A stretch of DNA of 64,000 nucleotides. It comes from Bacillus horti (GTDB lineage: Bacteria; Bacillota; Bacilli; Caldalkalibacillales; JCM-10596). The stretch's first letter is position 1; each line of letters starts with the position of its first letter. Made by a program: the position numbers and the translations under genes. The notes under the pieces were generated by a model. It searched no databases, was not told the origin of the DNA, and worked only from the letters and a program-made list of their open reading frames with translations. Shown piece after piece: positions 17,450-24,904 of this stretch. The stretch spans positions 88,376-152,375 of the forward strand of contig NZ_JAUSTY010000011.1 of the NCBI RefSeq assembly GCF_030813115.1. Direction: 5' to 3'.

Positions 17450-18688
17450 TTACTCTACACTAGCAAAAGTATGCTTTCTCAGGATAGCAAACAAGATCAA
17501 GGTTAGCAGTGTAGACATAATAAATAACAAGGGGATAGGAAGAAATTCAGCCCATAAACCAGAAATAAACAACCCAAGGGGAACAGCAAGCTTCATTAAC
17601 ATGGATGACGTACCAGCTACTCGTCCTAACAAATGATTTGGAGTGAATTCTTGCCTAATGGTAAAGTAGACAACGTTAGACATTGTAATAGCGAAAACAC
17701 GTATGAATAAGGATAAACTAAGCATCCACCAATGAATAGAGAACACAAGAATGAGATAGCTTATCGCCTCCAAAAAGATACACGAAACATAAAGTTTACC
17801 TCGACCAAATTTCCTCCTTAGAAAAGGGATACATATGGAGCCAACTAATCCCCCGACTGCCCCCATGCTGAACATAAAACCAATTTGTTGTTTTGTAGTA
17901 TCAAGAATATCAGCTGCATAGAAAATTAGAACTCCTGTAACAAGGCTAGCGGAGAAGTTGTTAAAAAGAACCGCAATTGTTGGTGTAAGTAGTATTTTAT
18001 TTGATAATAGTGAGTCAATTCCTTCCTTCATTTCCTTCCAAATTGAACTGTTCACCTTCTTTTCCTGCTTAACAGTAGCTGGAATCCGGGTGAACTGAAC
18101 ACAGATAAGTAGTAAAGCTAAACAGACTAAATATAATGAGAAATTTACTTCAAATGAATACAAGGCGATCAGAACACCTGCTATACCTGGACCAGTCATA
18201 CTTATCAGTGTATCTACAAAGGATAATTTCGCATTGGCTGCTGTTAATTGTTGTTTGGTTACAAGCTGTGGGAGCACAGAATGATGAGCATTCCCAAACG
18301 TATAGCCTGAGGCAGATAATACAAATCCAAGAAGATATAAATGCCACAGCTCTATTTGATCGACATACAGGAGATAAACAATTCCACTTAAGCATAGAAT
18401 TCTGAGTATCACCGTTATAGATAGTATCCATTTACGATGATAGCGATCGACAAGGACACCAGCTATCATACCGATAATAATATTTGGGAAAAAATCAATA
18501 GCTCTCATTGTGCTCATAGCTAAGGCAGATTGGGTCAAATCGTATATCAATAAAGGTAGGGTGATTAAATAAATCTGAAAGCCGAAGTTTGAAAGTATGG
18601 AGCCTGTCCATAAAAATAGAAAGTTCTTATTTTGCCACAACGATTTCTCTAGTACCTCTTGTTGCAAATTAGTAGGATTAATATTCAC
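17450..18688 (-). CDS. Major facilitator superfamily transporter
   Basis: 412 residues from GTG 18688, seven bases after AGAGAGG. Twelve hydrophobic segments with an early FLFLWTGSILSNFGFQ helix and the loop DRYHRKW between helices 2 and 3, typical of drug/macrolide-efflux-like MFS exporters. It is transcribed divergently from an SgrR-like regulator 225 bases away, which probably controls it. Substrate cannot be told from sequence. Confidence 0.85.
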   Translation of the reverse strand: MNINPTNLQQEVLEKSLWQNKNFLFLWTGSILSNFGFQIYLITLPLLIYDLTQSALAMSTMRAIDFFPNIIIGMIAGVLVDRYHRKWILSITVILRILCLSGIVYLLYVDQIELWHLYLLGFVLSASGYTFGNAHHSVLPQLVTKQQLTAANAKLSFVDTLISMTGPGIAGVLIALYSFEVNFSLYLVCLALLLICVQFTRIPATVKQEKKVNSSIWKEMKEGIDSLLSNKILLTPTIAVLFNNFSASLVTGVLIFYAADILDTTKQQIGFMFSMGAVGGLVGSICIPFLRRKFGRGKLYVSCIFLEAISYLILVFSIHWWMLSLSLFIRVFAITMSNVVYFTIRQEFTPNHLLGRVAGTSSMLMKLAVPLGLFISGLWAEFLPIPLLFIMSTLLTLILFAILRKHTFASVE

Positions 18689-18913
18689 TATTTTACCTCT
18701 CTTTAATTTTTGTTTTCTCCTATTCACCCTCAATCAATGCCATAATCAATGCTATAAATTTAATGCTTTTTACCATGTATAACTATGTAATTAGACTTGC
18801 ATGATATGTTGTAGCATTTGATTATGTACGCTTGTCTAGTTTATCTAGAAAAAAGGTGTGAAAAAAGTGTAGAATTATATATAATTAATCTCACTATTTA
18901 AGGAGGAACAGAA

Positions 18914-20779
18914 TTGAAATTAAGTGAACATTATGTTCAGCTTTTTGAGACGTTCATCTCTCAACAAGCTAGCAAACCACCAGAGAGCGGATATGGGCTA
19001 CATTCTTCTGTCCATACCAAGATAGATGAGATTCAATCGGTTTTATGCTGTACAACTAGGCATACCAAATGGATCTTAAAAGAACTTCGGAACAAGCATT
19101 GGATCGAGTGGGAAGCTGTTCGTGGTAGAGGAAAATCTTCGAAACTTACCTTTCTCCTGCTCCCAGATGAAGTGAATGCTCAAATGGCTAAGGAGCTTGT
19201 ACTTGAAGGTAAGTATGATCTTGCTTTACAGCAATTATCCAACGCTGACCAAGCGATTAAAGAGCAATTTCATCATTGGCTTAATGGTCAGCTAGGGTAC
19301 ATGATCGAGAAGGAGGGGCAGAAAGAAATAGATGTATTACGATATCCTTTTTACCCGTCCATTCTCAGTCTTGACCCTGCCCATTTACTTTCAAGACATG
19401 AAGCTCATATGATCGGGCATATCTTTGACACTCTGCTGAAATACGACCAACAACAGAATAAGATAGTCACTCATTTAGCTCATTATTGGGAGCCCACTCG
19501 GAAGGGGAAAGTATGGACCTTTTATTTGAAAAAAGGAGTCAGATTTCATCACGGCAGGGAGCTTACAGCTAAGGACGTCGTACAGACATTCCAACGATTC
19601 AGGGAGATCAAAAAAGCGGCTCATCTTTGGCAGCAGTGGACATTAAAAAAAGTAGAAGCACCACATCGTTATGTAGTCCGATTTACATTGCAAAAACCTG
19701 ATTACTTGTTTCCTTACTATTTAACCTATCCGCATACTTCTATTATTCCTATTGAAGTGGTAGAAAAAAATGTAGGAGCTTTTGGTCTTTCCCCCGTCGG
19801 AACGGGCCCCTTCAAAGTCATGAAACATGATAAAACCATGCTTACTCTAAATGCCTTTAATCACTATTTTAAGGGACGTGTCCAAGTAGACCGAGTAGAG
19901 ATTCTAACTCTTCCAGAGCTGCTTCAAGAGGAAGGGGAGCTAATCAACTATAGATATGATTTTAGTGAAAAAACTCATAGATCTGAAGGTGCTTTAAAGG
20001 ATAAAAGTTCTTGGAAAAGTTTAGTTAGTATGGAGAATGGGGCGTCCTATTTCGTTCATAATCTAGAAAAAAAAGGACCACAACAGAGTATTTTATTTCG
20101 GCAAGCATTGTATACGGCTTTGTCTATTTCACAAATTGGAACAGATCTTGGCTTTGCCAATTACATCCCTGCCTTTAGCTTTTTTGCGGAGAAAAGTAAG
20201 GAGTTTCCCGTACAGCGAGCCAACCTCGAACAAGCCCAAGAATGGTTGAAGCGATCAGGATATAATGGAGAAACCATTCGTATCTGTTCCACAGAAATTC
20301 GCCCAAAGGTCAACCTAGAGATGGAAATGAAGTGGGTTCAAAAACAATGGTCTTCCATTGGGGTTCAATCTAAGGCTGAAGTAATTCCCATTCACCAGCT
20401 TGCAAAACCTGAGTTCCTATCTCAAGTTGATATCGTGTTTGCTGGAGTGACTTTAGGTCATCATCCAATTGTATCTCTGGTACGAACCTTACAAATGCCT
20501 ATGGCATTCATCTATCCCATGCTTCATCAATCATTGAAGGATAAACTAAATGAAACACTTAATGTAGTAAAAAGTACAACGGATTCTGATGATCAGATGA
20601 ATGCTTTAATCGATTTAGAGAATGTGCTGATTGAAGAGCACGCTCTTCAATTTTTATTCCACAGATCACATAGTGTACAAGTACGTTCAGGTACAGCACT
20701 TCAAGGTGTTAGGCTAAATGATGATGGACGCGTAGACTATAAGTCTCTATGGTTTAAACCTCGTTCATTAAGAAGCTAA
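18914..20779 (+). CDS. SgrR-family regulator with solute-binding domain
   Basis: 621 residues from TTG behind AAGGAGG. Residues 1-110 form an SgrR_N-type winged helix (KIDEIQSVLCCTTRHTKWIL). From about 150 on it is a type-5 periplasmic solute-binding domain (HIFDTLLKYDQ, ARELTAKDVVQTF-like segment, SPVGTGPFKV). There is no signal peptide, so the binding domain senses a ligand in the cytoplasm. In the family (E. coli SgrR) sugar-phosphate stress is sensed and a neighbouring exporter is activated. The divergent MFS gene is the obvious target here; the ligand is unknown. Confidence 0.85.
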   Translation: MKLSEHYVQLFETFISQQASKPPESGYGLHSSVHTKIDEIQSVLCCTTRHTKWILKELRNKHWIEWEAVRGRGKSSKLTFLLLPDEVNAQMAKELVLEGKYDLALQQLSNADQAIKEQFHHWLNGQLGYMIEKEGQKEIDVLRYPFYPSILSLDPAHLLSRHEAHMIGHIFDTLLKYDQQQNKIVTHLAHYWEPTRKGKVWTFYLKKGVRFHHGRELTAKDVVQTFQRFREIKKAAHLWQQWTLKKVEAPHRYVVRFTLQKPDYLFPYYLTYPHTSIIPIEVVEKNVGAFGLSPVGTGPFKVMKHDKTMLTLNAFNHYFKGRVQVDRVEILTLPELLQEEGELINYRYDFSEKTHRSEGALKDKSSWKSLVSMENGASYFVHNLEKKGPQQSILFRQALYTALSISQIGTDLGFANYIPAFSFFAEKSKEFPVQRANLEQAQEWLKRSGYNGETIRICSTEIRPKVNLEMEMKWVQKQWSSIGVQSKAEVIPIHQLAKPEFLSQVDIVFAGVTLGHHPIVSLVRTLQMPMAFIYPMLHQSLKDKLNETLNVVKSTTDSDDQMNALIDLENVLIEEHALQFLFHRSHSVQVRSGTALQGVRLNDDGRVDYKSLWFKPRSLRS

Positions 20780-20834
20780 CTACCAATTTACTCTTTAATA
20801 TACAAATTAAGATACAACAATAATATTGGGGTAT

Positions 20835-20880
20835 TAAAAAAACGCCGAATGCATCTTCAATACATGCACTCGGCGTATGC
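20835..20880 (-). terminator. Intrinsic terminator after the alpha/beta hydrolase gene
   Basis: On the minus strand a stem of ACGCCGAGTGCAT with ATGCATTCGGCGT (one mismatch) precedes seven T; it starts just beyond the stop codon of the hydrolase. Confidence 0.88.
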
Positions 20881-20883
20881 TTG

Positions 20884-21774
20884 TTACAAAAAATCATGAA
20901 TTTCCTTCATAACATGATCAAGGTCGTCAATAAAAGGAAAGTGGCCAGCATCAAGATAGACGAGCTTCGCTTCTTTACCATGACTTTCTAAATCCTCTAC
21001 GATCTCCACTATCATCGATTCAGATGTCAAACGATCCTCTTTTCCCCACAACACAAGCACTGGAGCTTCAATTAATCGAATTTCTCCTGTCCCATCAACT
21101 AATCCATTCCACTTACTACTTATATTAAAGTAATTAGCGGCATGCATCACATCAATCGTATTACGCTGTTGTAACGCTGCCTCTATATAACGATCATACC
21201 TTTCTTCACTAGGCTGAACTTTATCAAATACAAGATAATCCCAAGCCTTTTTCATGTACTGCTTGTCTTTTGAGGAAATGGCTTGTAACGTTACAGCCAG
21301 TCTTGGATCGTCCAAAATCTCCTCCTTCGATGTTAGACGATTTGTCGTACTACCATTCTCACTCTCCTCACTTTGATAGATTGGATAGCCACGTGTGGAA
21401 AGTGAGGCCAGCAAGATGATTTTTTCGACATGTTGCGGGTAATTAGCGGCATATTGCATCGCCACACCCCCTCCATTTGACCATCCAATGATAGAGAACG
21501 CCTCTAGTCCAATTTGATCAACAAAGTGTTTAAGATCAGTAGTAAAATCCTTTATTGATCGAATCGGTTCCCGATATGTTGAGTCTCCATATCCCCGTAA
21601 ATCAACAGCATATATCGTATACGTTTCGTCCATTTCCTCAAGAAAAACATCCCAATGAATGGAGGAAGCCATGTTTCCATGAATTAATAGTAGGTTTCGT
21701 TCGCCACCTTTTCTTTCGCGATACGTCAGAGTTTCTCCATTAGGTAAAGCCACATTCTTCTTTTCAACCTTCAT
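20884..21774 (-). CDS. Alpha/beta hydrolase
   Basis: 296 residues from ATG 21774, eight bases after GGAGG. The fold elements are in order: oxyanion loop IHGNMAS, nucleophile Ser in IGWSNGG, acid probably Asp in VLWGKEDRL, and catalytic His in DAGHFPF. No signal peptide. Reaction and substrate are unknown; the nearest recognisable group is the broad MhpC/esterase family. The gene has its own leader with a terminator and short ORF, suggesting conditional expression. Confidence 0.85.
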   Translation of the reverse strand: MKVEKKNVALPNGETLTYRERKGGERNLLLIHGNMASSIHWDVFLEEMDETYTIYAVDLRGYGDSTYREPIRSIKDFTTDLKHFVDQIGLEAFSIIGWSNGGGVAMQYAANYPQHVEKIILLASLSTRGYPIYQSEESENGSTTNRLTSKEEILDDPRLAVTLQAISSKDKQYMKKAWDYLVFDKVQPSEERYDRYIEAALQQRNTIDVMHAANYFNISSKWNGLVDGTGEIRLIEAPVLVLWGKEDRLTSESMIVEIVEDLESHGKEAKLVYLDAGHFPFIDDLDHVMKEIHDFL

Positions 21775-21799
21775 CAAAACGCCTCCTTATTTTAGTCAT

Positions 21800-21827
21800 A
21801 AAAAAAACCTACCATCAATTGGATAGG
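21800..21827 (-). terminator. Leader terminator (candidate attenuator) of the hydrolase gene
   Basis: On the minus strand CCTATCC pairs with GGTAGG (one bulge), loop of seven, then eight T, 25 bases before the hydrolase start. TCCTATCC of the 5' arm is perfectly complementary to GGATAGGA at 21903-21910 upstream in the same transcript, so a competing antiterminator stem is possible. Confidence 0.6.
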
Positions 21828-21884
21828 AGGCGACAAAAAGAACACAAAGAAACCAAGAGTTTCCTCGAGCCAATAATGATCGCA

Positions 21885-21923
21885 CTAAAAAAGGCATACT
21901 AATCCTATCCAAAAATGGTTCAT
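21885..21923 (-). CDS. Possible leader peptide of the hydrolase attenuator (12 aa)
   Basis: ATG opens MNHFWIGLVCLF then TAG. Codons 4-7 overlap GGATAGGA, the proposed 5' arm of the antiterminator, so ribosome movement over them would change the fold. There is no clear SD, which keeps the confidence low. Confidence 0.3.
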   Translation of the reverse strand: MNHFWIGLVCLF

Positions 21924-22026
21924 TCACGAACATTCATTTTTTGAATGAGAATTAGTTGATCATTGGCCTAGGTCACCCTTTCATATAATTTCTTTCATTA
22001 TAGAATAAATAGGCTATTATTGTCAA

Positions 22027-22277
22027 AATCTATAAAGGTAAACTGTAACTTAAGACTTTTATAGGTGTTTAAAAGATATCCTAAATAGCCATCTAGTGAT
22101 TTATTTAGCCTAATCATTCAAAGAAGCTGCCATTTCCATGACTTTGGGACAGCTTTTTTGACTTATAGCTCAACATGTAGCTCTAAAATAAAGTTTGATC
22201 AAAGACACCTCACAAACCCACATCCTCCGTTACAATTTTTCATGATTATATAGGTGTTTTAAGATTTAGGAAAAAGC
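22027..22277. other. Gene-free stretch with an orphan plus-strand terminator
   Basis: I see no gene. A plus-strand terminator-like stem AAGCTG...CAGCTT followed by TTTTTT lies at 22123-22164 with no plus-strand gene ahead of it. A near-identical segment TATAGGTGTTT followed by AAGAT occurs twice, around 22067 and 22250. Together they suggest remnants of rearrangement. Confidence 0.4.
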
Positions 22278-22877
22278 TTATGGTTTAGCCCATATCAAAT
22301 ATAAATAACCAGCCAAGTAACGCTCCTCCCTAATGAACTTTAAGTCAGACTCTTTTACAATTTCAGAAATATCTCTGTTCTGGTGGCACCCTACAACCTT
22401 TAGTGCCAAAGGATTCAAAGATTTTTGTAACCATGCCAACGGTTTGTTTGTACTAATACCGTGCTCCATCATCAGTATTTTCCCTTCTGGCTTACACCAC
22501 TTTTGAAAGCTATTTAAAACACTTACAGGTTCTTGATAGGCACATAAGCTGCCGGAAGATATGATAGTATCAAAGCTGTTTTCGTTAAATTCAACAGTTT
22601 CCACATCATCTTGAATAAGTGTTGTTTTAAAAGGATAATCTTTGGCCGCATTCTGCGCTGTTTTCAACATTGCATGACTAAAATCCAAACCTGTCAATTC
22701 AATATCACTACTATAGAAGGGGAAATTCAGTCCAGAACCAATGGCAACTTCCAATACCTTTCCTTTGGCTTCTTGAAAAATTCGTTGACGGAACTTATAA
22801 GCCTGACCGTTTTTTCGTCGTTTATCATATTTTTTTGCTTGCTTATCAAACTTTTTAATTAATGATTGACGATCCAT
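22278..22877 (-). CDS. Class I SAM-dependent methyltransferase
   Basis: 199 residues. The SAM-binding motif I is VLEVAIGSGLNFPFY, motif II is LTGLDFS, and IISSGSLCAY follows, as in the UbiE/PmtA-like group. Start MDRQSLIKKFDKQAKKYDKRR has the usual amphipathic helix. Substrate could be a phospholipid or small molecule; sequence does not decide. It stands alone, with short gaps on both sides. Confidence 0.8.
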   Translation of the reverse strand: MDRQSLIKKFDKQAKKYDKRRKNGQAYKFRQRIFQEAKGKVLEVAIGSGLNFPFYSSDIELTGLDFSHAMLKTAQNAAKDYPFKTTLIQDDVETVEFNENSFDTIISSGSLCAYQEPVSVLNSFQKWCKPEGKILMMEHGISTNKPLAWLQKSLNPLALKVVGCHQNRDISEIVKESDLKFIREERYLAGYLYLIWAKP

Positions 22878-22966
22878 ATCATCCCTCGATCTCCTTGTTC
22901 ATTCAGAGCATTTTTATTTAGCGAAATCAGTCCATTTTAGTTGAGGATTTATATCTCCCTTTTTAC

Positions 22967-23920
22967 TTAATTGTAATTTTCTTTATACGTTTTGCTCAAA
23001 TCGAGCAAGTTCCAGATTGCTTCGACAACTTCGAATGGACAATCCGTGTGAATCGTGGCATGCCCAGCATTTTTGAGTATACGATGCTCTCCACGCGGAA
23101 CTGAATTGGCTAATTTTGTATAAATCGTATTTTTTACATTATTGAATGGATCAATAGTCTCGCGCAGGAATGATTGACTTGTTAACAGAGTCGTAAATGG
23201 GTCGATCCCCAACGCTGTAAACACGATCAACGGGATATCTGGCATGTCTCCTCCTTTACGGACTTCGTTATAGAGTTCGCTGTTCAAGTTTTTCTTTTCC
23301 GTAATCGTTTTCAATAATGTCCTGAGATGATAGTCAATCAGCGGTTCACGTATCGAATCCGGCCACTTGGCAAACATCTGATCGAATAATCCACGAAAGG
23401 ATCGCTTGTAAGTTAGGAGTGTCCGAACGATCGCAAAGCTCTGCTGAGGTAGATAGCGTTTCTTTAACTTTGGTGTATGGGAGAGAAAGTCCTCGTGAGG
23501 CGGTTCTAACAGAAGCATTCCGGCTACCTCATCTGGAAACCGTTGAGCGTACCGTTGTGCGTAAATTCCACCCAACGAGTGGCCGACGAATATATAGGGA
23601 GCTGGTACACCAGCGGTACGTAAAAGACTCCGCAATTCATCAGTGACCTCGAGGGCACTTCGAGGCAGCTTAACCTGATCGCTCCAGCCCGTTCCCGCTC
23701 GATCATAGATCACTGATGTTGTACGCTGACTAATTTGATTGTGAATATTGAGATAATCAAGCCCGACCATGCCGGCTGCTGGTAAAAAGACTACTGCTGG
23801 ACCTCCGACCCCAGCACAGTCGAGTAACAAGTGTCGTCCTTCCACGTTGTAAAAACGTCCAATCGGCGATCCATTGTCTATGGACTTATCACCTTGATGT
23901 TTATTTGTATAGTCTTTCAT
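22967..23920 (-). CDS. Alpha/beta hydrolase of the TetR-hydrolase operon
   Basis: 317 residues from the ATG at 23920 behind GGAGG (long spacing); an ATG at 23941 with no SD would add seven residues. Motifs: oxyanion segment FLPAAGMV, YDRAGTGWSD, nucleophile Ser in VGHSLGG, and His in KNAGHATIHTD. It lies 31 bases after the TetR gene and is almost surely co-transcribed and controlled by it. By eye its GC content is clearly above that of both neighbours (many GCG, CCG and CGG triplets), which suggests recent acquisition. Substrate unknown. Confidence 0.85.
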   Translation of the reverse strand: MKDYTNKHQGDKSIDNGSPIGRFYNVEGRHLLLDCAGVGGPAVVFLPAAGMVGLDYLNIHNQISQRTTSVIYDRAGTGWSDQVKLPRSALEVTDELRSLLRTAGVPAPYIFVGHSLGGIYAQRYAQRFPDEVAGMLLLEPPHEDFLSHTPKLKKRYLPQQSFAIVRTLLTYKRSFRGLFDQMFAKWPDSIREPLIDYHLRTLLKTITEKKNLNSELYNEVRKGGDMPDIPLIVFTALGIDPFTTLLTSQSFLRETIDPFNNVKNTIYTKLANSVPRGEHRILKNAGHATIHTDCPFEVVEAIWNLLDLSKTYKENYN

Positions 23921-23951
23921 CGCTAATATCAAGACCTCCATTCATTAATTT

Positions 23952-24575
23952 CTATTTATAAAAGATTTTCTTGAGTTCATTAAGGTATCCATCAAGTTCT
24001 GCAAGAATATTGTCATAATCTAATTCAGTGATTTCTGAGTTCCTAATATCCTCTAGTATCTGATTGGTAAAACCAATATTCGACCAAAAAATAAGCTGCT
24101 TGCTTCTTTCAACGTCCAGTCCTTCCCTGAATTTAGATTCATCAACCTTATCAAACATTGTCTCGTGGCATAAAAATTGTTTCTCATTTACTCTTCCTTC
24201 CAGCTCCTTGTTGATTTCATCAGACTTCGTGGTAGCAGTAATTTTTATAAATTCGAAAATCCAAGGATGCTTTTGCAGCAACTCAATCTGGAGAAGATAT
24301 GATTGACGCAGTTTTTCAAAAATATCTTGTTCTTTAAAATTCATTAAATCAAGATATTCTTTATTTATCATGTCAGTGCAATAATCATAAAGGTATAGAA
24401 AAAGGTCTTTTTTGCTATTTACATAGTGGAACATTAAACCTTTTGAAATCCCGGACTCTTTAGCAATAACATTTGTCGAGGCATCATCAAATCCCTTTGT
24501 GGCAAATTCCTTTAATGCTGCATTTAATATTACTTCTTTTCTTTTGGATTCCAGATTCGAAATTTTTGTAAGCAT
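23952..24575 (-). CDS. TetR-family transcriptional repressor
   Basis: 207 residues from ATG 24575, five bases after AAAGGTGG. The N-terminal helix-turn-helix is TNVIAKESGISKGLMFHYVNSKKDLFLYL, read as two blocks with the recognition helix at GISKGLMFHY. The C-terminal ligand domain is unassigned. It heads a two-gene operon with a hydrolase. Three near-identical palindromic sites in its own promoter region indicate autoregulation. Confidence 0.9.
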   Translation of the reverse strand: MLTKISNLESKRKEVILNAALKEFATKGFDDASTNVIAKESGISKGLMFHYVNSKKDLFLYLYDYCTDMINKEYLDLMNFKEQDIFEKLRQSYLLQIELLQKHPWIFEFIKITATTKSDEINKELEGRVNEKQFLCHETMFDKVDESKFREGLDVERSKQLIFWSNIGFTNQILEDIRNSEITELDYDNILAELDGYLNELKKIFYK

Positions 24576-24596
24576 GATAACCACCTTTATTTACTT

Positions 24597-24679
24597 TTTA
24601 CCTTTAAGGTCAATTTATTATAATTTCATTTACCTAAAAGGTCAACAGTTTTCATAAAATTTTTTACCTATGAGGTCAA
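24597..24679 (-). promoter_or_regulatory. Promoter with three tandem TetR operators
   Basis: Three 17-mers read on the plus strand: TTTACCTTTAAGGTCAA (24597-24613), TTTACCTAAAAGGTCAA (24629-24645) and TTTACCTATGAGGTCAA (24663-24679). Each has palindromic arms around a 3-bp centre and they are spaced 32 and 34 bp, about three helix turns. On the minus strand TTGACC (24640-24645), a 17-bp spacer and TATAAT (24617-24622) form a strong sigma-A promoter: the middle operator covers the -35 and the first covers the start site. Confidence 0.85.
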
Positions 24680-24779
24680 ATACAGCTCAGCCCATTAAGC
24701 ATTTTCACACGTTTCTCATTTCGTGTGGAGCACATCCAAGTAACTCTTTGCATCTCACCCACCCGTTTTGAAAAAATGA

Positions 24780-24822
24780 AAATTAACCTCTTTAGTAGAA
24801 AATACCAAAGAGGTTAATTTAT
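24780..24822. terminator. Bidirectional terminator downstream of nrdJ
   Basis: AAATTAACCTCTTT and AAAGAGGTTAATTT form a perfect 14-bp stem with a 13-base loop; T-rich sequence follows in both directions. Confidence 0.75.
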
Positions 24823-24823
24823 T

Positions 24824-24877
24824 ATCGAACTTTATTTCGTATTATCAATCTTTATTTCAAAAATCGAACTTTATTTC
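24824..24877. repeat. Three tandem 15-bp repeats after nrdJ
   Basis: ATCGAACTTTATTTC occurs at 24824 and 24863, and the variant ATCAATCTTTATTTC at 24844, with periods of 20 and 19 bp. They fall between the nrdJ stop codon and its terminator. Role unknown. Confidence 0.6.
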
Positions 24878-24904
24878 AAAGCAACACATCTTTTTCAACA
24901 ATTA

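Noticed and set aside
18136..18431. Frames of about 90 residues on both strands inside the MFS gene
   Set aside because: Shadows of the transporter coding sequence; no SD, composition not protein-like.
21800..22010. T-box, purine or preQ1 riboswitch upstream of the hydrolase
   Set aside because: None of the conserved cores of these classes can be found; only a generic terminator/antiterminator pair remains.
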